Positions 51,708-60,115 are shown, numbered from the stretch's first letter. The stretch is 64,000 nucleotides of DNA from COE1 sp036310845 (GCA_036310845.1 JAXJRB010000086.1:1-64000), one strand, 5' to 3'. Notes: generated by a model not told the origin, from the letters alone. A program made the numbers and translations.

Positions 51708-53873
51708 TTACATACTTTTCCGGTCTTGGATCTCAATCATCTTATGTTCTGATAAGCGAGTATCGCCGTGAACACGGCTGTACGCAAGATAACCGTTCAT
51801 TCGGTCTATCTTTGTAAGGTCTTTACTGCCACAGCATGGACAAATATCCATATCAAGTTCTCTATGACCGCATTGATTACAGAAAGAAAGTGCAAGGTTT
51901 ACACCTTCGTAAAATCCCATGTCCATTGCACGTCTTACGAGAGTTCTATAAGCAGAAAGATTATAAGAGACAGGGTATTTTACATACTGAATTTTACCAC
52001 CGTTCGACAATTCCCAGAAACGATATTCCAGATCCTGTTTTTCGGTAGGTGTAATATTTTCTGTTACATGACAGTGGAAACTGTTGCTGACATATTCCCG
52101 GTCAGAAACGCCCTTAATAATGCCATATTTATCTCTGAACTGCTTTACCTGCAATCCGCATAGATTTTCAGCGGGAGTTCCATAGATTGCATAAAGACGG
52201 CCATCTTCTTCTTTATACTGATTGATTCGGCTATTAATATGTTCTAAAACTTCTAATGCAAATTGTCCATCCTCTACTAAAGACTTACCGTTATATAACA
52301 TTTGAAGTTCATTCAATGCAGTAATTCCAAAAGATGCAGTAGCACTATCAAGTAAAGGAGCAATCTTATCAGTTGGTTTTAGATTACCGCCTAAAAAGCC
52401 ACCTTCACAGTAGGCGAGAGGATTGCAGGATGCTTTCATTTCGCCAAGATATGCATAAGTACGAAGATGTATCTTACGGATCATCTGTAAGTAATATTCC
52501 AATACTTCATAGAAATTACGGGATTCATCTAATGCTTTTGCTAAAATCATTGGCAGGTTAAGAGAGATAGCACCTATATTGAAACGACCAACGAAAATGG
52601 GCTTATCTGTTTCATCGAATTTATGCAATCCACCTTTTTCCCACCACGGAGAAAGAAAAGCTCTACACCCCATCGGTGAGATAACCAGTCCGTACTGCTT
52701 GTACATACTCGCCACATAACCTTTTCCAGTAAGACTTAACCAGTCAGGATACATGGTCTGTGAAGAGCACAAAATTCCTTCTTCGAATACATCTTCAAGT
52801 TCCTTACCTGGTCCATGAAGGTTTTCATCATACAGAAATACGAGTTTAGGGAAGAGTACAGGAACTTCTTTGCCTTTTCTTCCTTGTCCTTTAGCACGTA
52901 CCTGAAGAATGGTTTTGGATGCTAATTTGCCCCATTTGTCTTTTGCAAGTCCAAATGTAAGGGTGATAAAAGGATAATCTCCACGACTGCTTGCTACGGT
53001 ATTGAATTTATATTCCCATCCTTGCATGCCCTGTTTCATTTCCTTTTCTACTTGTTTTGATGCATCCTCGTCAGCTGCCACAGAAGCTATTTCTTCTGTT
53101 ATGCCAAGTTTGATATACTTTTCATAACATTCATTATAAGTTGCTTGATACGTTTTTTCTGCATATTTTGCAAGTATTTTATCTACTTCCGGTACAGTGA
53201 AACCGCCATACTGTTGACTTGCGGCGCTTAATACGATATCTCCGATTACGTCAAATGCTACATCAAGGGATTTAGGTTCATTATACCAGATATTCCCCAT
53301 TTCAAAGCCACCGGTAAGAACGTTGTCTACATCAAACAGACAACAGTTCATGGTATCTCTTCTTGCTGACATATCATGTACGTATATATAACCGTCTCTG
53401 CATGCCTGAATCTCTTCTTCCGTAAGGAAGAATGCCTGGTAAAGTTCTTTGTTGAACTGTCCAAAAATCAGACATCTTTTTGTGGATACCAATGCAGAAT
53501 CTGCATTGGCATTTTCCTTATCACCACGAAACATAATTTTGTTTGCTTTGGTGATGACATCATCCATCATACGTGAATATGTCTGTTTCCAGTTACGATA
53601 ATCCATATATGATTTTGCCACAGTAGGAGCAATCGTATTTAGTGCTACTTCTACGTAGGTGTGAATGATTTGAATAGGATATTCATCCTTTGCGGATAAA
53701 TTAATTTTATCTACTATGAGATTAATGATAGCAGCTTTTTCACCTTCTGAAAGTTCATAACTTACTCTTTCAGCCGATTTGGAAATAGCAGCGATGATTT
53801 TTTCGGGTTTCCAGTTTTCATGTGCACCTGATTTTTTTAAGATTGTTATTTTTTTTATTACTTTTTTATACAT
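51708..53873 (-). CDS. nrdD: Anaerobic (class III) ribonucleoside-triphosphate reductase
   Basis: A 721-residue glycyl-radical enzyme: ATP-cone N-terminus (about 1-95), central barrel with TMNCCLFDVDNV and SPMGCRAFLSPWWEKGG, a C-terminal zinc site CNQCG..CPCCG and the glycyl-radical loop RMNGYLAYSR with Gly694. Reduces NTPs to dNTPs without oxygen, so the plasmid can supply its own DNA precursors. Start at 53873 behind GGAGGTAAAAAAT; overlaps the end of nrdG by 8 bases. In the L8 operon. Confidence 0.96.
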   Translation of the reverse strand: MYKKVIKKITILKKSGAHENWKPEKIIAAISKSAERVSYELSEGEKAAIINLIVDKINLSAKDEYPIQIIHTYVEVALNTIAPTVAKSYMDYRNWKQTYSRMMDDVITKANKIMFRGDKENANADSALVSTKRCLIFGQFNKELYQAFFLTEEEIQACRDGYIYVHDMSARRDTMNCCLFDVDNVLTGGFEMGNIWYNEPKSLDVAFDVIGDIVLSAASQQYGGFTVPEVDKILAKYAEKTYQATYNECYEKYIKLGITEEIASVAADEDASKQVEKEMKQGMQGWEYKFNTVASSRGDYPFITLTFGLAKDKWGKLASKTILQVRAKGQGRKGKEVPVLFPKLVFLYDENLHGPGKELEDVFEEGILCSSQTMYPDWLSLTGKGYVASMYKQYGLVISPMGCRAFLSPWWEKGGLHKFDETDKPIFVGRFNIGAISLNLPMILAKALDESRNFYEVLEYYLQMIRKIHLRTYAYLGEMKASCNPLAYCEGGFLGGNLKPTDKIAPLLDSATASFGITALNELQMLYNGKSLVEDGQFALEVLEHINSRINQYKEEDGRLYAIYGTPAENLCGLQVKQFRDKYGIIKGVSDREYVSNSFHCHVTENITPTEKQDLEYRFWELSNGGKIQYVKYPVSYNLSAYRTLVRRAMDMGFYEGVNLALSFCNQCGHRELDMDICPCCGSKDLTKIDRMNGYLAYSRVHGDTRLSEHKMIEIQDRKSM

Positions 53874-54468
53874 ATTTTTTACCTCCAGTGTTACTGGTCT
53901 GTTCATCATACATTAGACAAATTTTACTTTCGGCAATTGTTTTTTGTATGTCTATTGTTTTTTGTATGTCTATCAGTTTTTGATTAGATGAACCACGATA
54001 TAGTACGTGTCTGTGTTCCTCGATATCCTTTTTTCGGATATCTGCTTCATACCTTCCATCTACAAGAACATCAATATATTTCAGCCAAGGAAGAGTAAAA
54101 CGATTTTTTTCCTTATCTTCAAGAAAGAATTCGTTCTCTTCAGTAACTAATTTATATCCTGTGTATACCCAGATATCTTTTTCAGGGTATTTTTCTTTGA
54201 TGGTTTTTGCTAGCTGACCGATTGTTTCCCGGTTAGCAGGATGTAAAGGATCGCCACCTGAGAAGGTGATACCTTGTGTCCATGGTTTTAAGAGCCATTC
54301 CCAAACCTCGGCTTCTTCCCATTCAGTAAATGGTAATCCACCTTCCGGGTTCCATGTACAGGGATTCTGACATCCTGGACATTGGTGTTCGCAACCGGCT
54401 ACCCATAATACAACTCTTAAGCCTTCTCCATTTAACATATCATCATGAGTGATGTTGTGATATCTCAT
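53866..54468 (-). CDS. nrdG: Anaerobic RNR activating enzyme, radical SAM
   Basis: A 200-residue radical-SAM activase: cluster motif C26xxxC30xxC33 in GCEHQCPGCQNP, GITFSGGDPLHP and DIWVYTGYKLV. It forms the glycyl radical on NrdD. Near the C-terminus an exact 18-bp tandem duplication (53938-53955 and 53956-53973) doubles the residues DIQKTI; it stays in frame. Order is nrdG before nrdD, the reverse of many chromosomal operons. Confidence 0.95.
   Translation of the reverse strand: MRYHNITHDDMLNGEGLRVVLWVAGCEHQCPGCQNPCTWNPEGGLPFTEWEEAEVWEWLLKPWTQGITFSGGDPLHPANRETIGQLAKTIKEKYPEKDIWVYTGYKLVTEENEFFLEDKEKNRFTLPWLKYIDVLVDGRYEADIRKKDIEEHRHVLYRGSSNQKLIDIQKTIDIQKTIAESKICLMYDEQTSNTGGKKYV
53938..53973 (-). 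repeat. 18-bp tandem duplication inside nrdG
   Basis: Two exact 18-bp copies in direct contact, adding six residues near the C-terminus. Likely slippage; frame preserved. Confidence 0.85.
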
Positions 54469-54839
54469 ACCAATAACACCTCCTCACTGTCTTTTGTAGG
54501 ATTATTATCCTCTGTTATATAGAAGAGTAGTGGTGAATTTGCTTCTGCAAAATCATAATCTTTTTCAGCATCAGTTCTTGTATTGTATCCGATAACAGGA
54601 TAGTCGCAATTATCAGATATGCAACTGAGTCGCCATACGTCTGTTCCAATTCTTACTTTGCCATTCGTAAAAATGATGCCACAAGTTTTGGAACCGGTTC
54701 TTTTATGTGTGCAAATATATTTCTCGCAATTATAAAATGGTTTTTGGGTCCTTTTTCTGTGAGAAATCACAGGAGAAAAAGATTCTTCAGTATACTGGTC
54801 AACGTAGCGTGCGTTTGTACGCCAATTTTTTTTGTTCAT
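54465..54839 (-). CDS. Unknown 124-residue protein ahead of nrdG
   Basis: Four or more cysteines (NCEKYICTHKR, KTCGIIF, LSCISDNCDYP) suggest metal binding. Start at 54839 behind GAAAGGAGTTTTAT; its end overlaps the nrdG start by 4 bases (ATGA). First gene of the L8 operon, so a possible helper of the reductase, by position only. Confidence 0.65.
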   Translation of the reverse strand: MNKKNWRTNARYVDQYTEESFSPVISHRKRTQKPFYNCEKYICTHKRTGSKTCGIIFTNGKVRIGTDVWRLSCISDNCDYPVIGYNTRTDAEKDYDFAEANSPLLFYITEDNNPTKDSEEVLLV

Positions 54840-54876
54840 ATAAAACTCCTTTCTTTTTTTTGAATATAAAAAACAA

Positions 54877-54948
54877 GCAGGAAAAACCATAGTGATTTTT
54901 CCTGCTAAATTTCAAATATAATAAATTAAATTGTATAAATACATTATA
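54877..54948 (-). promoter_or_regulatory. Leader L8 (single hairpin form) with promoter
   Basis: TTGCAT, 16 bases, TATAAT (54943-54948), AAATTTAGCAGG, hairpin A (54877-54905, GCAGGAAAAA/TTTTTCCTGC, T-run). Hairpin B is missing; the ribosome site follows directly. Controls the nrd operon. Confidence 0.75.
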
Positions 54949-54975
54949 TCAGATAGAAAAAAAAATGCAACTTAA

Positions 54976-55004
54976 TTTGCAATAGTATACCACTAATGTT
55001 AATA
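54976..55004 (+). promoter_or_regulatory. Plus-strand promoter with TATAGTATACC box in the spacer
   Basis: TTGCAA (54976-54981), 17 bases, TAATAT (54999-55004). The box ATAGTATACCAC (54981-54993) lies between them. A repressor here could also affect the divergent L8 promoter. Confidence 0.45.
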
Positions 55005-55045
55005 TAAAAGAGAATAGAGCAAGATATTTATATGAGGTTTTAAAA

Positions 55046-55795
55046 ATGAATGATTTATTTACAGATTTAACAACAGAAGAATTGGACGAATATGCTAGAT
55101 TTTATGTTCCTGAAGAATATGAACAATTGGATATATGCAAAGCATTTGTAGAAAGAACGGATTCTCTGCGTGTTCAAATTGAACACATTGCAAAGAGAAT
55201 TGATTCTATACAAAAAGATTTTAAGGAAAAATTCTTTTCAGATGTTTATGACAAATGTGCGTCTTTATCTAAGGCATTGTCCAAAGCATCTATGGAAGCT
55301 GCATGGATTCCTTCAGATTTTGGGTTGTTTGATGAGAAAACCAGAAAAAAAGGAATGATAAGCAAAGAAAAACATGTGATTTTTGATAGAAGAGAAGAGT
55401 ATATGCATATTATTTTACCGGAGTTGTTACCTCATAGAATGCATTATGATGCTCATACAAAGAAAATGAAGTATTTTTATGATTATGATGAGTGGTATGC
55501 TGGGTATATGCCAGCATTTCAAAAAGAATTTGAAAACGGAAAACAAAAGCTTTATTCTGAAAAAGTAGTCATGACATATATACATCATGTTTCTGAAGGA
55601 ACAGTTAAAGACGTAGATAATATTGAAACAAAGGATATGACGGATATTATTACCTTATTTCTCCTTTTTGATGATTCTAATAAATACGCAAGCCATTACG
55701 CTGATATGGTAGAAGATAATAAAAATTTTACAGAAATTTTCATCTGTCCTTTAAAAGATTTTGCATCTGTTCTAAAAGAGATAACGCCTAGATAA
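55046..55795 (+). CDS. Unknown 249-residue helical protein
   Basis: Acidic, helical, with coiled-coil propensity around residues 35-90. Not a family I recognise. Start behind GAGGTTTTAAAA. It contains the fifth copy of the TTCAANTTGAA palindrome (55170-55186) inside the reading frame. Divergent from the nrd operon. Confidence 0.7.
   Translation: MNDLFTDLTTEELDEYARFYVPEEYEQLDICKAFVERTDSLRVQIEHIAKRIDSIQKDFKEKFFSDVYDKCASLSKALSKASMEAAWIPSDFGLFDEKTRKKGMISKEKHVIFDRREEYMHIILPELLPHRMHYDAHTKKMKYFYDYDEWYAGYMPAFQKEFENGKQKLYSEKVVMTYIHHVSEGTVKDVDNIETKDMTDIITLFLLFDDSNKYASHYADMVEDNKNFTEIFICPLKDFASVLKEITPR
55170..55186. promoter_or_regulatory. 17-bp palindrome, copy 5 of the TGTGTTCAANTTGAACACA motif
   Basis: GTGTTCAA, A, TTGAACAC: the core is perfect, but the outermost T is C on one side. 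It is intragenic, as parS or KorB-type sites sometimes are. Confidence 0.5.
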
Positions 55796-55813
55796 TAATC
55801 TAGGCGTTATCTC
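55778..55813. terminator. Strong bidirectional terminator
   Basis: GAGATAACGCCTAGAT pairs perfectly with ATCTAGGCGTTATCTC around AATA, between convergent genes. Confidence 0.85.
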
Positions 55814-55847
55814 TTGGTTCTCACATAATTCATAAGAAGGAAAATGA

Positions 55848-56738
55848 TTATTTCTGTATCATCTGTTGCTCATAGTATGCTAATGTGATATCACGTTTAT
55901 CAATACCGGTTTCCTCGGCCATCTTGTTGATATCATTATTATAAAGTGTTAACAGTGTTACCATTGCATTAATATATAATTCTGTGGCAAGTTCCTTGTT
56001 TTCCTTTACAAGCTTATCAATAACCATATGCATATGCTGTTTCATTTCGTGATCAGTGCTGATACGGTATATATAACTTGTTTCTGCAATTTTACTGCTT
56101 CTATTATTTGGTACAGGGAGAGTAGCAGTAGCAGGCGCGTTTTTTTTCTTTTCTTTCGGTTGTTGTTCCTGGGTAACAGGAATATCAACTTCATCATCCA
56201 TCTCAACCACTTCACCTACAAGGCTCTGCACATATTCCGGTTTATCATACTTTTCAGGGATATAAGGAATGTCGGATTTTTCAGGCTCTGATTCCTCTAT
56301 TTCTTCTAAAGGTTCTAATAGTTCATACTCATCGTCATCAGCCATTTCTTCTTCGATCTTATGTACCAATTCTTTATAGTCATCGTTCTCATTGTTTCCG
56401 CCGTTTCCAGTATTTTGAACAGGCTGTGAATGCTGGTTATTTACTGGCATAATAGTGGTGTTAAACTCTAGACCTTGAAGGACTTCGCAATTTGAAATAG
56501 CTTCGATGATAAGTGCAGCCAGTTCATCCGCTTCAATTTCGTTTGTAAATCTATCTTTACCGTTATATTGTGTTTTTCCTGCGTACTTGATGTACAGATT
56601 GTAGTTTTTTCCACGTTTTGCGATTCCAACCTCAGCATCGGAGCATATAGAAATACAAATATCTCTATGATTTTTAACAAAAGCACCTTTCATAAGATAA
56701 GTTGCTATATATAATCCTTGTTCAAAAGTAATTTCCAT
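55848..56738 (-). CDS. Unknown 296-residue protein
   Basis: N-terminal 100-residue alpha/beta domain (EVGIAKRGKNYNLYIKYAG), an acidic linker (about 125-200), and a C-terminal 75-residue helical domain ending TGIDKRDITLAYYEQQM. Start behind AAAAGGAGGTTTACATTATA; class A promoter upstream. Not recognised. Confidence 0.65.
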   Translation of the reverse strand: MEITFEQGLYIATYLMKGAFVKNHRDICISICSDAEVGIAKRGKNYNLYIKYAGKTQYNGKDRFTNEIEADELAALIIEAISNCEVLQGLEFNTTIMPVNNQHSQPVQNTGNGGNNENDDYKELVHKIEEEMADDDEYELLEPLEEIEESEPEKSDIPYIPEKYDKPEYVQSLVGEVVEMDDEVDIPVTQEQQPKEKKKNAPATATLPVPNNRSSKIAETSYIYRISTDHEMKQHMHMVIDKLVKENKELATELYINAMVTLLTLYNNDINKMAEETGIDKRDITLAYYEQQMIQK

Positions 56739-56769
56739 TATAATGTAAACCTCCTTTTATTTTCTCCTA

Positions 56770-56802
56770 GGTATAGTATACCACTTAAAAGAAAGATGTC
56801 AA
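56770..56802 (-). promoter_or_regulatory. Class A promoter of the 296-residue gene
   Basis: TTGACA (56797-56802), 16 bases and TATACT (56775-56780) on the minus strand, with GTGGTATACTATACC. Confidence 0.7.
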
Positions 56803-56830
56803 GGAGCATTCATTCTTTAATACTATAGTT

Positions 56831-56846
56831 CGAACATATGGTTGTT
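56831..56846 (+). promoter_or_regulatory. LexA-box-like CGAACATATGGTTGTT, copy 1
   Basis: Sixteen bases identical to 60968-60983 inside the IS element. CGAACATATGGTTG is close to the Firmicutes SOS box CGAACRNRYGTTCG. It lies upstream of the 56946 gene. Confidence 0.4.
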
Positions 56847-56945
56847 TGAAAATTTTATATGCAAAAATCCATTAATTAAAAATTCTTCCATAGTTATGTT
56901 GAACGGATAAAAATCCAGAATATTTATAAGAAAAGGAGATTTTTT

Positions 56946-57275
56946 ATGAAAATCAGAAAAATTCGCTGTTGGCAATGTAACAGCCTTTTAACAAAAAATG
57001 GAGAATGTACAAATATAGGATGTATGCCAAGTTCAAACTGGAGATATGAAATCAATTATGACATGGCTCCTGAAAATCTCAAACAATATCTTTTGAAGAA
57101 GAATTATAACAAAGCGGAAGCAGAAGAGGTAAAACAGGAATTGCTTTTTCAGTTGAGTTCTTGCAAAAGAGAAGAACAAATATTAAAAGCCCTTAATGGA
57201 TTTTGTAGAAAATATAATATACCTTTCATTGCATTTGCTCATTACAGTTATAGAAGAAAGAGAAAATATTATTAA
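56946..57275 (+). CDS. Unknown 109-residue protein with Cys cluster
   Basis: N-terminal CWQCNSLLTKNGECTNIGC could bind zinc (four cysteines in residues about 8-26); then helical. Start behind AAAAGGAGATTTTTT. It may be SOS-linked through the box upstream. Not recognised. Confidence 0.6.
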   Translation: MKIRKIRCWQCNSLLTKNGECTNIGCMPSSNWRYEINYDMAPENLKQYLLKKNYNKAEAEEVKQELLFQLSSCKREEQILKALNGFCRKYNIPFIAFAHYSYRRKRKYY

Positions 57276-57348
57276 TTTTGCAAAAGCTCACAAAAAAATG
57301 AGTAGGAAGCGACCGCTGTCTCAACGTGCAGAGCAGTTGACTAATTAT

Positions 57349-57386
57349 AAAAATCCCTCGATTGAACTATAATCGAGGGATTTTTT
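57349..57386. terminator. Bidirectional terminator
   Basis: AAATCCCTCGATT pairs with AATCGAGGGATTT between convergent genes. Confidence 0.85.
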
Positions 57387-57392
57387 GTAAAA

Positions 57393-57686
57393 TTAAATAG
57401 ATTTTGTTTTTTCTAATTTTAAATAACTAGTTCTGTTATTATTGATGTTAGATTTAACTACGTTTTTAATATTTTCTTTGCGCATTCCTTTTTGCTTTTC
57501 ATATGCCTCTATAGTTAATAATGAATTGCATTTTGAAGTAGATATCATGTCAAAAGAAGGCTTACAGAGACATTTTTTCTTTTTCACATCTTCATCTGAT
57601 AAATATATTTGATGTGATGTGCAATAGTATACGGGGTTAATGCATGGTTGGTTATTTAATCCTATGTATGTTTTTGTTTTATTCAT
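57393..57686 (-). CDS. Unknown 97-residue Cys-containing protein
   Basis: YYCTSHQIYLSDEDVKKKKC followed by LCK: four possible metal ligands (Cys, His, Cys, Cys), then a basic helical tail. Start behind AAAGGATCAAGATTT. Not recognised. Confidence 0.6.
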   Translation of the reverse strand: MNKTKTYIGLNNQPCINPVYYCTSHQIYLSDEDVKKKKCLCKPSFDMISTSKCNSLLTIEAYEKQKGMRKENIKNVVKSNINNNRTSYLKLEKTKSI

Positions 57687-58066
57687 AAATCTTGATCCTT
57701 TACTTTCTATACTAAAGTGCTATAAATAGCAAGTTTGTCTGCTTAAGCACATCTTATAATAATGTACTTTTTCACATTATACAGCAAAATATTAATATGT
57801 AAAGTCCGTGAGAGTATGATATACATTTATAGAGCGGTGGTCATCCTGGCAATTATTAGAGAAAATGGATATAAAAGCAGAAGGTATTATGTAAAAAAAC
57901 AGAGGAGTTTGCCAACTTAAACAATTGGTAACTCCTCTGTTTTACGCGAAAGTTATTTTTTAAAAAAATAAAATTCATTTTCTGCTCGTTAACAAAAAAT
58001 TTTTTACTTATCGAATCAATTTTTTTTACTTATATAGCTGCTAAAAACTTACCATATATACAATTG
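57687..58066. other. Gene-free stretch with one terminator
   Basis: Holds the hairpin at 57898-57941 (AACAGAGGAGTT with AACTCCTCTGTT), with a U-run on the minus strand, which ends the integrase transcript. A 34-codon plus-strand frame at 57815 runs into this hairpin and has a poor ribosome site; not called. Confidence 0.4.
57898..57941 (-). terminator. Terminator downstream of the recombinase gene
   Basis: Perfect 12-bp stem; TTTTTTT follows on the minus strand. Confidence 0.75.
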
Positions 58067-59095
58067 CTAATATTCTCGAAGTTGCCTGTTATACTCAGGA
58101 TTATATTTTGCATAGTGCTTTGCCGTGGTCTGAGGTGATTCGTGGCCAAGAGCATGTTGAACAAGATATAAATCTCGGTACTTCTGATATAGTGCTGTGC
58201 CGAATGTTTTTCTTAAAGTATGAGGCGTTACTTTGATACCAGGAGGAAGTACAGCTTTTGCATAGTTTTTTACGATATACTGAACCATACGTTCACTGAT
58301 ACGGTCATGTTTTAAAGAAACAAAGAGAGGACCATTGGGAATTTCATTCGTACTGATGAATTCCTTATCAATACCAAGTAGTTCATTACGTTCTATATCC
58401 AGATAATCTGTGATAGCGAATAGTGTATCATTATTAAAATATACGAATTCCTGCTTGCCACCTTTTCTTGTAACTAAGACACGTTGCTCTGATAAATCAA
58501 GGTCATAATCATCTATATTAACTAATTCTGATACACGTATGCCGGTATTTAGAAATAGGGTTAATATGGCCATATCTCTGTATTTCGTTTTATCATGGTA
58601 TTTTTTTTGTCGCTCTGTTTTGCGATTACCGGATTCAGCTTGTTCGAGTAATTTCTCTTGTTCTTTTTCTGTAAGAGCAATAATTTCTTTCTCTTTTACG
58701 GATGGTAATTCAACTAGCTCCGTAGGATTGGAATTTAGTTTGCCAACCATGCGAAAATATTTGCAAAAGGTTTTTAGACAAGCCAGCTTGCGTTTTTTTC
58801 CTGCTGCCGAGTTCGTATATATTTTTCCTTCAAATTCGTATTCTTCCAAGTAGGCGAGATAAGCGTTGATGTCTGTGTTTTTCAGTGTGTCGAAGATTTT
58901 TAAGGGAATGTCCTTAATTGTAGCAAAAGAACCTAAATCTTTGCGTGTTAAGATATATTCAAAAAAAACTTTCAAATCTCCGGCGTATGCGATTCTGGTC
59001 CGTATCTGCTTTGAGTCAGCTTTAGCATGGAAAAATTCCATACAGTAGTCTGGGAGCATATTGCAGAGATGAATTAAAGTGTCATGGTAAGACAT
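58067..59095 (-). CDS. Tyrosine recombinase (XerC/D-like integrase)
   Basis: A 342-residue protein: N-terminal SAM-like core-binding domain, then the catalytic domain with Arg in LNTGIRVSELVNI (about 184), HTLRKTFG (about 291), LGHESPQTT (about 316) and Tyr in AKHYAKY (about 327). All catalytic positions are present. On plasmids this type resolves multimers; it could also integrate the element. Start behind GAAGGTGATACT. No attachment site was recognised nearby. Confidence 0.93.
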   Translation of the reverse strand: MSYHDTLIHLCNMLPDYCMEFFHAKADSKQIRTRIAYAGDLKVFFEYILTRKDLGSFATIKDIPLKIFDTLKNTDINAYLAYLEEYEFEGKIYTNSAAGKKRKLACLKTFCKYFRMVGKLNSNPTELVELPSVKEKEIIALTEKEQEKLLEQAESGNRKTERQKKYHDKTKYRDMAILTLFLNTGIRVSELVNIDDYDLDLSEQRVLVTRKGGKQEFVYFNNDTLFAITDYLDIERNELLGIDKEFISTNEIPNGPLFVSLKHDRISERMVQYIVKNYAKAVLPPGIKVTPHTLRKTFGTALYQKYRDLYLVQHALGHESPQTTAKHYAKYNPEYNRQLREY

Positions 59096-59121
59096 AGTAT
59101 CACCTTCATTCTTTTATTATT

Positions 59122-59385
59122 TTACAGATTAAACATTTCTGAAAACTCAAGAAAATCTAAAGAAATAAATCCTCCATTAAAAAGGTCATCGTACATATCT
59201 GCAATTTCATCGCAAATGATTCCCTTTTGTTTCATTTGTTTACTTATTGGTTCATCGAGCTGTATGCAGCCACAATCTGTTCTTTCGTAATTGCATTCAA
59301 ATGCCTGCTCACCAAATTTTTCATTATAAAAACTAAATGTTTCTTTTACCTTTCCATCTTTTGTTAATTCAATTGAATACTTCAT
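59122..59385 (-). CDS. Unknown 87-residue acidic protein
   Basis: Contains CNYERTDCGCIQLDEPIS (three cysteines) and an acidic end. Start at 59385 behind AAAGGAAATTTGATT. Not recognised. Confidence 0.6.
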   Translation of the reverse strand: MKYSIELTKDGKVKETFSFYNEKFGEQAFECNYERTDCGCIQLDEPISKQMKQKGIICDEIADMYDDLFNGGFISLDFLEFSEMFNL

Positions 59386-59477
59386 AATCAAATTTCCTTT
59401 TAAAATTGTTTCAGTTTGTCATAATTGCTTCTTCCCAGTAAGAATATTAAGAGGCATATTTATTACAGTTTGATATT

Positions 59478-59576
59478 TTAGCAGCACTTATTTTTATTGT
59501 TAACATATTTCTGAGCATTTTCAGGTGTTTCAGTTTCACCGTTTACTCTGCATAATTCATATGCGTCACAATACAT
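59478..59576 (-). CDS. Possible 32-residue Cys-rich peptide
   Basis: Reads MYCDAYELCRVNGETE, then TPENAQKYVNNKNKCC. Composition is protein-like with four cysteines, but no ribosome site is visible, so the start may be wrong. Confidence 0.4.
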   Translation of the reverse strand: MYCDAYELCRVNGETETPENAQKYVNNKNKCC

Positions 59577-59615
59577 GTTAGTTCTTAGTAATCTTATTAA
59601 TTTTCGGCTAATTTG

Positions 59616-59816
59616 TTATACTAATATTTCCAGCACAAACCATCCAATCATCCAAACTAGGAGCCAAAACAATTCGTTGAGTGGATATGTAGTATCAAAC
59701 ATTTGCATAAATGGAATATTGCAAATATCTAAAATCCAAAATATTGTAATTGCCATTTTTACGAATCGTATTAAAAATTTTTCTAAATTCCATCCGTTGT
59801 TATATTTAATATCCAT
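59616..59816 (-). CDS. Small two-helix membrane protein
   Basis: 66 residues with two membrane segments (about 20-36 and 48-65). Start at 59816 behind GAGGAAAAAAAAGAT. Next to a second small membrane gene (59909-60115) with a broken start. Such neighbouring hydrophobic small genes can be toxins or channel subunits; no evidence for either. Confidence 0.5.
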   Translation of the reverse strand: MDIKYNNGWNLEKFLIRFVKMAITIFWILDICNIPFMQMFDTTYPLNELFWLLVWMIGWFVLEILV

Positions 59817-59908
59817 ATCTTTTTTTTCCTCATGATTTATATGACAGAATATCCATATGATTATGCACGTAAAGCTCGAATCTGCCATAGCGGATACCTC
59901 TATAAAGC

Positions 59909-60115
59909 TTAATTATTTTCATTAGTAGTTTCATTTTTGGATTTAACCAATGTATCTAAATTGATATTAATTGTATTACCTAATATGATCAATGTCATTA
60001 GAAATATCGTCACTTTAGTAGAACCGATAAACAAAGATATAATCTGTAATATTAGTAAAAGTATCATCACGATATTAATAGTTGCTCTGATATTCCATGT
60101 ATTTTCTTAATTCAT
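59909..60115 (-). pseudogene. Small membrane-protein gene with stop at codon 3
   Basis: GGAGGTAACTATAA precedes ATG AAT TAA, then the same frame continues for 66 codons with two hydrophobic segments (VMILLLILQIISLFIG and IFLMTLIILG). It is either inactivated by the nonsense codon or starts later at GTG/ATG near 60070. Confidence 0.5.

Noticed and set aside
57815..57919. 34-codon plus-strand frame
   Set aside because: Poor ribosome site and it ends inside the terminator hairpin at 57898-57941.
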